The notes beneath the pieces were generated by a model. That model was given only the letters and a program-made list of their open reading frames with translations, was not told the origin of the DNA and made no database searches. Positions 16,318 through 24,334 of a DNA stretch of 64,000 nucleotides are shown here, in pieces (the stretch's first letter is position 1; every line of letters starts with the position of its first letter). A program made the translations under genes and the position numbers. The DNA is from Acidovorax sp. Leaf191 (lineage in GTDB: Bacteria; Pseudomonadota; Gammaproteobacteria; Burkholderiales; Burkholderiaceae_C). Location of the stretch: positions 174,137-238,136 of the forward strand of contig NZ_LMPT01000001.1 in assembly GCF_001424425.1 (NCBI RefSeq). The letters are read 5' to 3'.

Positions 16318-17637
16318 CTACACGCCACCCGCACCCGCCACACGCAGGCCCGGCGCGATGGTGGGCGGCGCCGCATTCAGCGTCTCGATCGCAAAGCCCG
16401 CCGCCTGCTTGTAGCGCGCCATGAAGGCCTCGCGCTCTTCGCGCGGCAGCACGTCGTCGATGTTGTCGAACACGCCACCGCAGCGCTCGTCCACCAGCCC
16501 CAGCAGGCCGAAGGGGCCCGACCCCCGGTTGCGCAGCACCAGTGCCGAGATGTCCTGGCAGAGCTTGTCGTCGTAGGCGCGCAGCGCCTGGGGCCCCGCG
16601 CCCTGCGCCAGCAGCTGCGCGCCCAGCACCCGCGCGTCCACGATGGCCTGGCTCGCACCGTTGGAGCCCACGGGGTACATCACGTGCGCCGCATCGCCTA
16701 GCAGGGCCACGCGGCCATCCACCCAGGTGGGCACGGGGTCGCGGTCGATCATGGGGTATTCGAAGATGTCCGTCGCGCCGCGCAGCATCGCCGGCACATC
16801 CAGCCAGCTGTAGTTCCAGCCCTCGAAGTGGTGGATGAACTCCTCGAGCGCCACGCGCCGGTTCCAGTCGCCCTGCTGCCAGCCGCCCTGGTTGTCCACC
16901 GTGATCTCGGCGATCCAGTTGATGGTGGCCAGGCCGGTGACCGGGTCCGGCGGGGAGATCGGGTAGAACACCACGCGGTGGCGCAGCGACCCCACGCCCA
17001 CGAAGGATGCACCGGTGCGCACCGGCACCCCGGGCGTGGTGCCGCGCCACATGATGGCGCCGCCCCACTGGATGGGCGGCTGCGCAGGGTGCATCTGCGC
17101 GCGCACGGCCGAGTGCAGGCCGTCGGCCGCGATCAGCAGCGAACCCGGTACTTCCAGGCGTTCGCCGCTGCGGGTCTCGACCAACGCCGTGACGCCCTCG
17201 GCATCCTGCCGGTAGCCCGTCACCCGCTGGCCCAGCCGCACGGCACCGTCGCCCAGGCGGTCTTTGACCGCGTTGAACAGCAGCATCTGCAACTGCCCCC
17301 GGTGCACCGAGTACTGCGGCCAGCGGTAGCCGGCCTGCAGGCCGCGGGGTTCGGCGTAGACCTCGCTGCCGTTGCGGCCCACCAGCGCCCATTCGCGTGC
17401 CTGCAGACCGATGGTGTCCAGCACGTCGTTGCCGAACCCCAGGTCGTGCAGCTCGCGCACGGCATTGGGCTGCAGGTTGATGCCGACGCCCAGCGGCTGC
17501 AGCTCGGGCACCGATTCGAACACGACGCAGGGCACGCCGATCTGGTGCAGCGTGAGGGCAGTGGCCATGCCGCCGATGCCGCCACCGGCAATCAGGACGG
17601 GGCGGGAAGAAGATGGGGGTGAAACATTACCGGACAT
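16318..17637 (-). CDS. FAD-dependent aromatic monooxygenase-like oxidoreductase (PhzS-like)
   Basis: This 439-residue group A flavoprotein monooxygenase has the dinucleotide motif LIAGGGIGGMATAL near the N-terminus, the DG motif IAADGLHSAVR (about 160-170), and GDAAHVMYPVGSNGASQAI (about 290-310). The overall pattern (GVGINLQPNAVREL, HRGQLQMLL) resembles PhzS-type flavin oxidoreductases more than salicylate hydroxylase or NicC. The ATG at 17637 is chosen because residues upstream are not family-like. It is divergent from a VOC gene across a region with a strong inverted repeat. Confidence 0.82.
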   Translation of the reverse strand: MSGNVSPPSSSRPVLIAGGGIGGMATALTLHQIGVPCVVFESVPELQPLGVGINLQPNAVRELHDLGFGNDVLDTIGLQAREWALVGRNGSEVYAEPRGLQAGYRWPQYSVHRGQLQMLLFNAVKDRLGDGAVRLGQRVTGYRQDAEGVTALVETRSGERLEVPGSLLIAADGLHSAVRAQMHPAQPPIQWGGAIMWRGTTPGVPVRTGASFVGVGSLRHRVVFYPISPPDPVTGLATINWIAEITVDNQGGWQQGDWNRRVALEEFIHHFEGWNYSWLDVPAMLRGATDIFEYPMIDRDPVPTWVDGRVALLGDAAHVMYPVGSNGASQAIVDARVLGAQLLAQGAGPQALRAYDDKLCQDISALVLRNRGSGPFGLLGLVDERCGGVFDNIDDVLPREEREAFMARYKQAAGFAIETLNAAPPTIAPGLRVAGAGGV

Positions 17638-17705
17638 AACGATATTGTCCCCGCAGTGAGTGCCCGGAAGGATTGCTTCTTGGCCAACTGGCTCCGGCGG
17701 CACGC

Positions 17706-17727
17706 TACTGACATGCCGTTGTCAGTA
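17706..17727. promoter_or_regulatory. Candidate operator, TACTGACA-N6-TGTCAGTA
   Basis: This is a perfect 8-bp inverted repeat in the 156-bp gap between the divergent flavin oxidoreductase (start 17637) and VOC (start 17794) genes. It is positioned to control both. It looks like a TetR- or MarR-type dimer site, but no such regulator gene is adjacent. Confidence 0.5.
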
Positions 17728-17793
17728 CGCCCCAAGCACCATCAGGGCTTCAACAACAACACGTGCCTGTCGGCACATAGATGGAGCCCTGTC

Positions 17794-18171
17794 ATGAAGA
17801 ACGCTATCGCCTGGTTTGAGATCCCCACCACCCAACTGGACCGCGCCCAAGCCTTTTACGAAGCCGTGCTCGGCCAGGCCATGCGCCGTGAAAACATGGG
17901 GCCGAGCGAAGGCGCCGTCTTTCCGTACGACAACGCTGCCGACGGCGTGGGCGGCGCGCTGATGCAAGGCCCCACGGCCCCGCGTGTGTCGGACGGCGGC
18001 ACGCTGGTGTACCTGGACGCATCGCCATCGCTCGACGCCGCCCTGGAGCGCGCCGTGGCAGAGGGCGGCCGCGTGGCCGTACCGCGCACGGCCCTGCCGC
18101 CAGGCATGGGGTTCTTTGCGCAGATCCACGACCTGGACGGCAACCGGGTGGGCCTGCACGCGCTGGACTAG
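17794..18171 (+). CDS. VOC family protein
   Basis: This 125-residue VOC protein begins MKNAIAWFEIPTTQLDRAQ and ends GFFAQIHDLDGNRVGLHALD, typical of small single-chain glyoxalase-like proteins. GGAG 7 bp upstream supports ATG 17794. No catalytic assignment is possible. It shares a divergent regulatory region with the flavin oxidoreductase, so a role in the same stress or catabolic response is plausible. A family A repeat follows 3 bp after the stop. Confidence 0.82.
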   Translation: MKNAIAWFEIPTTQLDRAQAFYEAVLGQAMRRENMGPSEGAVFPYDNAADGVGGALMQGPTAPRVSDGGTLVYLDASPSLDAALERAVAEGGRVAVPRTALPPGMGFFAQIHDLDGNRVGLHALD

Positions 18172-18174
18172 GCT

Positions 18175-18260
18175 CCCCCCTGAGCCGCCTGGCGGCGTCT
18201 TCCCCCCGGAGGGGGGACGCACCCGGTGGACCGGCAAAGCCGGATCCACGGGTGCGCTGG
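18175..18260 (+). repeat. Dispersed repeat family A, copy 3
   Basis: This double-hairpin unit has the CCCCCCTGAG...GGAGGGGGG stem, then GGTGGACCGGC-AAA-GCCGGATCCAC. The A/G change in the left arm (ACTGGC to ACCGGC) is matched in the right arm, a compensatory change supporting a selected RNA or DNA hairpin. Confidence 0.78.
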
Positions 18261-18357
18261 TAGGCGCTGCGCTCACATCGCAGGCCGGAGGCGAGCTCGA
18301 AAGCCCATGCGAGCGCCGCAACGACAACAACACCACACACCAAAAAAGGAGAGCGCC

Positions 18358-18897
18358 ATGCAGCACGCACTGTGGGCGGATACGCCCGTGACCACCGCCA
18401 TCGCCCGGCCATCGCGGCGGGCTGCTGTGTCCGACGCCGTGGCGCAGCCGCGCCGCAATTGGATCGCCGTGGCCAGCGCCGAACATGCGCGGCTGGGGCG
18501 TGCCGAACCTGCGGCGGGTTACCTGCAGGTGTGCCACGGCAAGGTGGCCCCGCTGCAGCGCATGCGCGCCGGGGACCGGGTGGCCTACTACGCGCCCGCC
18601 ACGACGATGCGCGGCGCGGACCGGCTGCAGTCCTTCGTCTGCATCGGCACCGTGCTGCAGGGCGCGCCGTACGCTGTGGACATGGGCAACGGCTTTGTGC
18701 CGCACCGCAGGGATGTGGCCTATGTGGCGGACGCGCGCGAGGCGCCGATCCGCCCGCTGCTGGCGCACCTGGAGTTTGTGGACGACCCCCAGCGCTGGGG
18801 AGCGAAGTTTCGCTTCGGGCTGTTTGCGATCAGCGACCATGACATGCGGGTGATCGCGCGGGCCATGGCCGCGCCGGAGCATGCGCTACATTTTTGA
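18358..18897 (+). CDS. EVE domain-containing protein (UPF0310 family)
   Basis: This 179-residue protein contains an EVE/PUA-like domain starting RRNWIAVASAEHARLGR (about residue 31) with CHGKVAPLQRMRAGDRVAYY and the C-terminal RFGLFAISDHDM block. EVE domains bind modified nucleobases (family knowledge). The 30-residue N-terminal extension is unusual, but an AAGGAG ribosome site just before ATG 18358 supports it; the family normally starts near residue 30. The stop codon lies within sequence resembling the dispersed repeat family B. Confidence 0.82.
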   Translation: MQHALWADTPVTTAIARPSRRAAVSDAVAQPRRNWIAVASAEHARLGRAEPAAGYLQVCHGKVAPLQRMRAGDRVAYYAPATTMRGADRLQSFVCIGTVLQGAPYAVDMGNGFVPHRRDVAYVADAREAPIRPLLAHLEFVDDPQRWGAKFRFGLFAISDHDMRVIARAMAAPEHALHF

Positions 18898-18911
18898 TAG
18901 CTACTAGCGCC
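18886..18911 (+). repeat. Partial family B repeat overlapping the EVE gene end
   Basis: The segment around TTTTTGATAGCTACTAGCGC matches the GATAGCTGNTAGCGCTT part of the family. It supplies the last codons and stop of the EVE gene. Confidence 0.35.
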
Positions 18912-19035
18912 CGGCCATTGAGCGGTGGCGGCATTTTTTACCCATGGACGAGATGCTGGGGGTCGCTGCGACCCCGCCAGCGCATCTGCGGCTGATCTCG
19001 TCTGGGTCTTCAGACGCCAACTGCAAGATGTTGGG

Positions 19036-19764
19036 CTATGGCGTGGTGGCACCAGGCACATAAGCGTCGACCACCGCAGGCTCTTTGTCGCCAGGACCTG
19101 TGCGAGCCAGCTGGGACCAGGACCAGTGTTCGATGTCTGGAGCATCGTAGCTGCCGAACGACTGCCCGCCCCACGAGAAGTACGAGCCCTTGTGCCCCGT
19201 GGAAACGGTGCGGATGCCCACCGCCAGCGATCCATCCTTCATCAGCGCCAGGCGAAAGCCCCGCCGCGCGCTGTTGCCGCCGTAGTCGGTGCTGGCCACG
19301 GGGATATCGCGCAGCGCCACATCGAGCATGCCGGAGCTGCAGCTAGTCTCGGCGCCGCCGTAGGTGGCCAGGCCCCATTGCCGGGTGAGCGGGGAGCGCA
19401 CGTTCCTTGCGCGGTTGATGGTGCGCGTCCGCAGCGTGGTCTCCCCACCGGCCTGCTGCACCCAGATCTGCATCTCAGGGCCGTTGATGTGGATCGGCAA
19501 GCCACCCTCCCACGGTCGGCGATTGGAGGCGATCCTGCCCTGCGCATAAGCGCCCGCGACCGGCGGCCAGGCATACACGCCCTGCATCGACGGGCAGCCG
19601 AACCAGGCGCTTTGCACCGGGCCAAACTCCTTGGGGGGCTGGGGCGAGCCCTGCAGGTCGGGTCCGCAGCCTGCCAGCGCGAGGCAGGCCAGCCACGGCG
19701 CAACCCATGCGAAGCAGCCGCCTCGGCGCGATGGGCTGGACAGGTGCGGTGGGGACACGGGCAT
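19036..19764 (-). CDS. Putative lipoprotein of unknown function
   Basis: The 242-residue product has a long signal segment ending in the lipobox LALAGC (Cys about residue 33), so it should be lipid-anchored. The mature part has no motif I recognise. It is rich in Trp, Tyr and Gly (WPPVAGAYAQGR, FSWGGQSFGSYDAPD), consistent with a beta-rich extracytoplasmic domain. ATG 19764 is preferred over upstream starts because the signal peptide begins there; no ribosome site is obvious. It is monocistronic and convergent to the EVE gene. Confidence 0.6.
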   Translation of the reverse strand: MPVSPPHLSSPSRRGGCFAWVAPWLACLALAGCGPDLQGSPQPPKEFGPVQSAWFGCPSMQGVYAWPPVAGAYAQGRIASNRRPWEGGLPIHINGPEMQIWVQQAGGETTLRTRTINRARNVRSPLTRQWGLATYGGAETSCSSGMLDVALRDIPVASTDYGGNSARRGFRLALMKDGSLAVGIRTVSTGHKGSYFSWGGQSFGSYDAPDIEHWSWSQLARTGPGDKEPAVVDAYVPGATTP

Positions 19765-19883
19765 CGGTTTCAAGACAAACAGCGGTGGCCTGATTGTCGG
19801 GGCATACACACCCGCGCGGACTCTATGATTTTGATAGCAACAAAGTGCCTAACAACCAGCGGTAGGGCCCCAAACACATCACA

Positions 19884-22800
19884 TCAAGGATGCGCAGGCC
19901 CCGCCCGTACGCGCGCCAGGGCCTCCGGCACATTGCTCCACGCGGGCCGGCCCGGCGCATAGCGCTGGCGCATGTAGTGCGCCAGCTCGGTGACCTGCGC
20001 ATCGCTGAGCGCATGGCCAAACGCGGGCATGAAGCCGATGTCGCGCGCGGCGGGCTCGCGGATGCCGTGCACGATGACCTGCAGCAGGTTGTCGGGCCGG
20101 TCGCTGTGCAGGTTGCTGTTGAGCGCCAGCGGGATGTTCACGCCCAGCAGCTTCGGGCCGTCGCCGTCGTGGTGGCAGGCGGCGCAGGCGCCGTTGAACA
20201 GGCGCTGCGCCTGGCCGGGCTGGGGCGCGAGTGCGGCGGCCTGGGCCACGGCGGCCAGGGCCGTCGCCTCGCGGGCCTGCACGGCATCGGCGGCGGGCTC
20301 GGTGTCCGCGGTGAACGAGGCGAGGTAAGTGGCCATGGCGCGGATGTCGCCATCCGGCAGGTGCGCCAGCTCGCGCACCACCGGTGCCATGGGGCCCGAG
20401 GCGCTGCCGTGCTGCGCGCTGTGGCCATGGCGCAGGTAGCTGTAGAGCGACTCCGCGCTCCACGGCACGGGCGCTTTCGACAAGGCGGTGAGCGCGGGCG
20501 CCTCCCACCCGTCGACCATCGCGCCCGACAGGAAGGCGGCACCGCCCATTTCAGCACCCATCGCATTGCGCGGCGTGTGGCAGGCGCCGCAGTGGCCCAC
20601 GCCCTGCACCAGGTAGGCGCCGCGGTTCCACTCGGGCGGGCGCGTGGGATCGGGCTTCCAGGGCGTGGCGTCGTGGAACAGCGCGTTCCAGCCGGCCATG
20701 AGCGGGCGCACGCTGAACGGGAAGGCCAAATCGGTTTTGGGCACCTCCGCGCGCACCGCGGGCTGCGCCATCAGGTAGGCGTACAGCGCTGTCAGGTCGT
20801 CGTCGCTCATCTTCGCGAACGCGGTGTACGGGAACGCGGGGTACAGGTGCTTGCCGTCGCGCGAGATGCCTTCGCGCATGGCGCGCTGGAAGGCGCTGAA
20901 CGACCACTGGCCGATGCCGGTCTCGGCGTCGGGCGTGAGGTTGGTGGTGTAGACGGTACCGAACGGCGTCTCCATGCCGCGCCCGCCGGTGTTGGGCGTG
21001 CCGCCGGGCGCCGTGTGGCAGACCACGCAGTCGCCTGCAGCGGCCAGCAGGCGGCCGCGTTCGATGGTGGCGGCGTTGTAGACCGCCGCGCCGCCCGCCG
21101 TCTGCACCACGGGCGCGATGGACGGGCGCCAGCCCAGCAGTGCGGCGCCCAGGGCCAGCCCGCCAGCCAGCAGTGCACCGCCGCGCGCCCACAGGCTGCG
21201 CCGGCGCGGCCAGGTGGCGGTGGCAGGCACGGCGGGTGCCGGCAGCTCCAGGGTGGGCAGCACGTCGGCCGGCGGGGTGGGCGTGCTGCCCTCGTCGCCG
21301 GGCCGCCCGCGGCCTGCGGCCTCGGCTGCCGCGGTGAGGGGGTTCAAGCCCGCCCGCACGACCTCGGGCGTGAACGGCGGCGCCCGAAAACGAACGCCCG
21401 TGGCGTCGAAGATCGCGTTGGCGATGGCCGCCGTGCCGGGCACCGAGGACGACTCGCCCGAGCCCAGCGGCGCCTCGTCCTGCCGGGGCATGTGCATGAC
21501 CTCGATGACGGGCACTTCACGAAAGCTCAGGATGGGGTAGCTGCCCCATTCGCGGTTGTCCACGGCCTGCTTCACGGGCTCGAACGTCACCTGCTCCTTG
21601 AGCGCGCGGCTGGTGGTCTGCAGCACGTTGCCGTGCACCTGTTGCTCCACGCCCGCCGGGTTGACCATGAGGCCCGCGTCGTGCCCCACGACCACGCGGC
21701 GCACATGCACCTCGCCGGTCCGCTTGTTGACCTCGACATCGGCCACCCAGGCGGCCCAGGCCGCGCCGAAGCCGGGCCACTTGCTGTGGATGTAGCGGGC
21801 GTACGCAAAGCCCTGGCCCTGCACCCAGTCGCCATCGCTGCCACCGTCCAGCTCACGCTGCTGCGGGCCGGTGCGGCGCACCCAGCCGGCCTTCTCGGCC
21901 GTGGCCTGCACCAGCTCGGCCGCACGCGGGTCGTTCAGCAGCTGCAGGCGAAAGGCCACCGGGTCCACACCCGCGGCGGTGGCCAGTTCGTCCACATACG
22001 ATTCGTGCGCGAAGGAGTTGGGCAGTGCAGAAACGCCCCGCAGCCACGATGCGCGCACGATGGGCGGCATGTCGTTGACCGCCACGCGCAGGTTGTCGTA
22101 CTGGTAGGGCGGGCGCGCGGTGCGGTCGCCCATCTCGTAGGCCTGGGCCACGGGCTCGATGGTGCGGGTGAGCAGCAGGGCCAGCGTGGGCGCGCCGTTG
22201 GACGGGTAAGAGGTCTCGAAGTCGTACGCTGCCACCGAGCCATCGGCGTTGAGCCCGCCACGCACCTGCATGAGCTGCGCCGTGCCCTTGGGCTCCCACA
22301 AATGCTCCTGCTCGCGCGTGAGCTGCACCCGCACCGGGGCGCCCACGGCGCGCGACAGCAGCGCGGCGTCGGCCGCCACGTCGTCGGCGCCGTTGCGGCC
22401 GTAGCAGCCTGCGGCCTCCATGCGGATAAGGTCGATGTCCACATCGCCCATGCCCATGAGGCGGGCCAGGTCGGCGCGCAGCACGTGCGGATTCTGCGTG
22501 CCGGCCCACACGGTCATGCGCGGGCGACCGGTGCCATCCTGCGCCCGCCACTCGGCCACCGCGCACGACGGGCCGATGGACGCGTGCATCTGGTAGGGCC
22601 ACACGTAGGTGCGCGGCATCGGCTGGTCGGCCGCGGCCAGGGCTGCGTCCACATCGCCTTCGTCCACCAAGCGGCGCTGCGTGGCCGGGTTGGCGCGGAT
22701 GGCCTGGGCGATGGCCTCGGGGCTGTCCTGACGCGGAAAGCCGGGCCAGTCCTTCCAGTGCACGCGCAGCTCGCGCAGGGCCTGCTCGGCCTGCTCCTCG

Positions 22801-23651
22801 CGCTCGGCGACGATGCCCACGAAGTCGCGGATCACCACCACCGCGCGGATGCCGGGGATGTGCGCGATGGACGCCTGGTCCACCGATGCCAGCGTGTTGC
22901 CGATGAAGTCGCCATGGTCGGCCCCCGCATACGGCGGGCGCACCACGCGGCCGTGCAGCATGCCGGGCACGCGCATGTCGTGCACAAAGACCAGCTCGCC
23001 GCTGACCTTGGCGGGGATGTCCACGCGCGGCACCGACTGGCCGACCACGCGGTAGTCGGCCGTGGGTTTGGTGGGTGTGGCGTCGGACAGCTCCAGCACC
23101 GTGTGCTGGCCCGCCAGCAGGTCGCCGTAGCGCAACTGCTGCGCGGAGTCGGCCGCCAGCTGCACCACGCCGCCCGACACCTGCAGCGCGTCCGCCGGCA
23201 CGTTCAGGCGCGCTGCAGCGCGGGCCACCAGCCAGTGGCGCGCCTGCGCTGCGGCAAGGCGCAGCGGCTTCGCGTGGATCTGGATGGAGGCGCTTGCGAT
23301 GGTGGCGCCCTGGTTGGGCGCGCGCGTGGTGTCGCCCAGCACCATGTTCACCCGGGCCAGGTCCACGTCCAGCTCTTCGGCCACGATCTGCGCCAGCGCG
23401 GTGCGGATGCCGGTGCCCAGGTCCACATGGCCGTTGAGCGCGGTCACGCTGCCGTCGTCCCACACGGCGATCAGTATTTCGACGCCCTCGGCCGGGTTGC
23501 CGGCCACCAGCGCGGGCTGGCCCTTGACCGGCGGCGGCGCGGGCGGCGGGTTGCGCACCACCAGCAGCACGCCGTCGGCCGCGTGGAAGTCGGCGCGGGT
23601 CAGGGGCGTGTGGGCGCGCAGCGGCGCAGTGCTGGCGGGCGGTGTGCTCAT
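19884..23651 (-). CDS. Molybdopterin hydroxylase large subunit fused to tri-haem cytochrome c (NicB-like, nicotinate dehydrogenase type)
   Basis: This 1255-residue fusion has a xanthine-dehydrogenase-family molybdopterin domain in about the first 780 residues (GDFIGNTLAS, GCYGRNGADDVAADAALLSR, and LGSGESSSVPGTAAIANAI near the active-site Glu region). A hydrophobic segment follows (GGALLAGGLALGAALLGW, about 825-845), then three cytochrome c motifs: CVVCH (about 873), CGACH (about 1020) and CAACH (about 1154). This layout is that of NicB, which with NicA hydroxylates nicotinate to 6-hydroxynicotinate and passes electrons to cytochromes. Its start overlaps the NicA-like stop by 4 bp. The reductase and enamidase genes upstream support nicotinate as substrate; isoquinoline- or aldehyde-type substrates are the alternatives. 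Confidence 0.85.
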   Translation of the reverse strand: MSTPPASTAPLRAHTPLTRADFHAADGVLLVVRNPPPAPPPVKGQPALVAGNPAEGVEILIAVWDDGSVTALNGHVDLGTGIRTALAQIVAEELDVDLARVNMVLGDTTRAPNQGATIASASIQIHAKPLRLAAAQARHWLVARAAARLNVPADALQVSGGVVQLAADSAQQLRYGDLLAGQHTVLELSDATPTKPTADYRVVGQSVPRVDIPAKVSGELVFVHDMRVPGMLHGRVVRPPYAGADHGDFIGNTLASVDQASIAHIPGIRAVVVIRDFVGIVAEREEQAEQALRELRVHWKDWPGFPRQDSPEAIAQAIRANPATQRRLVDEGDVDAALAAADQPMPRTYVWPYQMHASIGPSCAVAEWRAQDGTGRPRMTVWAGTQNPHVLRADLARLMGMGDVDIDLIRMEAAGCYGRNGADDVAADAALLSRAVGAPVRVQLTREQEHLWEPKGTAQLMQVRGGLNADGSVAAYDFETSYPSNGAPTLALLLTRTIEPVAQAYEMGDRTARPPYQYDNLRVAVNDMPPIVRASWLRGVSALPNSFAHESYVDELATAAGVDPVAFRLQLLNDPRAAELVQATAEKAGWVRRTGPQQRELDGGSDGDWVQGQGFAYARYIHSKWPGFGAAWAAWVADVEVNKRTGEVHVRRVVVGHDAGLMVNPAGVEQQVHGNVLQTTSRALKEQVTFEPVKQAVDNREWGSYPILSFREVPVIEVMHMPRQDEAPLGSGESSSVPGTAAIANAIFDATGVRFRAPPFTPEVVRAGLNPLTAAAEAAGRGRPGDEGSTPTPPADVLPTLELPAPAVPATATWPRRRSLWARGGALLAGGLALGAALLGWRPSIAPVVQTAGGAAVYNAATIERGRLLAAAGDCVVCHTAPGGTPNTGGRGMETPFGTVYTTNLTPDAETGIGQWSFSAFQRAMREGISRDGKHLYPAFPYTAFAKMSDDDLTALYAYLMAQPAVRAEVPKTDLAFPFSVRPLMAGWNALFHDATPWKPDPTRPPEWNRGAYLVQGVGHCGACHTPRNAMGAEMGGAAFLSGAMVDGWEAPALTALSKAPVPWSAESLYSYLRHGHSAQHGSASGPMAPVVRELAHLPDGDIRAMATYLASFTADTEPAADAVQAREATALAAVAQAAALAPQPGQAQRLFNGACAACHHDGDGPKLLGVNIPLALNSNLHSDRPDNLLQVIVHGIREPAARDIGFMPAFGHALSDAQVTELAHYMRQRYAPGRPAWSNVPEALARVRAGPAHP

Positions 23652-24139
23652 GCCCTGGCCTCCTGCATCAACACCGCCGCGCGCTGCACGGCGCGGATGA
23701 TCTCCACATGCGTGCCGCAGCGGCACAGGTTGGCCGACAGCTCGCGGCGGATGGCGGCTTCGTCCGGGTGGGGATTTCGCTCCAGCAAGGCCACGGCCAT
23801 CATCACCATGCCGTTCAGGCAGTAGCCGCACTGCGCGGCCTGCTCGTCGATGAAGGCCTGCTGCACCGGGTGCCGTACTGCAGTGGTGCTGCAGCGCGCG
23901 GGCAGGCCCTCCAGCGTGGTCACCTCACGCCCTGCCACGCCCTGCGCCGGAATCACGCAGGCCCGCGCGGCCACGCCGTCCACCAGCACCGTGCACGCCC
24001 CGCACTGCCCCAGCCCGCAGCCGTACTTGGGGCCGTTGAGCGCCAGGTCGTTGCGCAGTACGTGCAGCAGCGTGGCGCTGCCGGACGTGGCTGCAGGCAG
24101 GGGGCAGGGCTGGCCGTTGACAACAGCGACTAACTGCAT
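23648..24139 (-). CDS. (2Fe-2S) subunit of molybdenum hydroxylase (NicA-like)
   Basis: This 163-residue ferredoxin-like subunit has two [2Fe-2S] sites: the plant-type site with C41, C46, C49 and C61 (CGLGQCGACTVLVDG), and the helical-domain site with C104, C107, C139 and C141 (CGYC and CRCG). It transfers electrons from the molybdenum centre to the haem domains of the partner. No FAD subunit is present, as in NicAB-type enzymes. It is translationally coupled to the large subunit by an ATGA overlap. Confidence 0.9.
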   Translation of the reverse strand: MQLVAVVNGQPCPLPAATSGSATLLHVLRNDLALNGPKYGCGLGQCGACTVLVDGVAARACVIPAQGVAGREVTTLEGLPARCSTTAVRHPVQQAFIDEQAAQCGYCLNGMVMMAVALLERNPHPDEAAIRRELSANLCRCGTHVEIIRAVQRAAVLMQEARA

Positions 24140-24178
24140 TTGCTGGATGGTTGTTTACTTCGGACGAAAGACACGGTT

Positions 24179-24210
24179 GCTGCGTCAGCGACGTACGACA
24201 CTGACGCAGC
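24179..24210. promoter_or_regulatory. Perfect inverted repeat upstream of the NicA-like gene
   Basis: GCTGCGTCAG at 24179-24188 pairs with CTGACGCAGC at 24201-24210 across a 12-base loop that contains ACGTACG. It lies 40-72 bp upstream of the hydroxylase start and downstream of the binding-protein stop. It could be an operator or a transcript hairpin setting hydroxylase expression. Confidence 0.45.
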
Positions 24211-24240
24211 CCAAGTCAGGGGCCGCCGCGGAAGGGCCGC

Positions 24241-24320
24241 CCCGCCCCGCTGGCGGCGTCCCCCTTCCCGCATTGCGCAGCAATGCGAGAGAAGGGGGAA
24301 GGCGCGAAACGCCACAGGGG
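24241..24320 (-). repeat. Hairpin repeat related to family A after the binding-protein gene
   Basis: Read leftward it starts CCCCCTGTGGCG 15 bp after the stop of the binding-protein gene. A strong nested stem follows: CCCCCTTC (24260-24267) with GAAGGGGG (24291-24298), enclosing CGCATTGC/GCAATGCG with a 3-base loop. It could reduce read-through into the hydroxylase genes. Confidence 0.6.
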
Positions 24321-24334
24321 GTTGCACCATATCC

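Noticed and set aside
16318-17637. 6-hydroxynicotinate 3-monooxygenase (NicC) completing an aerobic nicotinate route
   Set aside because: The N-terminal and substrate-region motifs resemble PhzS-type flavin oxidoreductases, not NicC. The gene is also separated from the nicotinate cluster by unrelated genes.
19890-23825. A 1311-codon open frame on the plus strand opposite the NicB-like gene
   Set aside because: It is the antisense shadow of a GC-rich gene. Its composition is dominated by His, Arg, Gly and Val runs with no domain, and the minus-strand gene has clear motifs.
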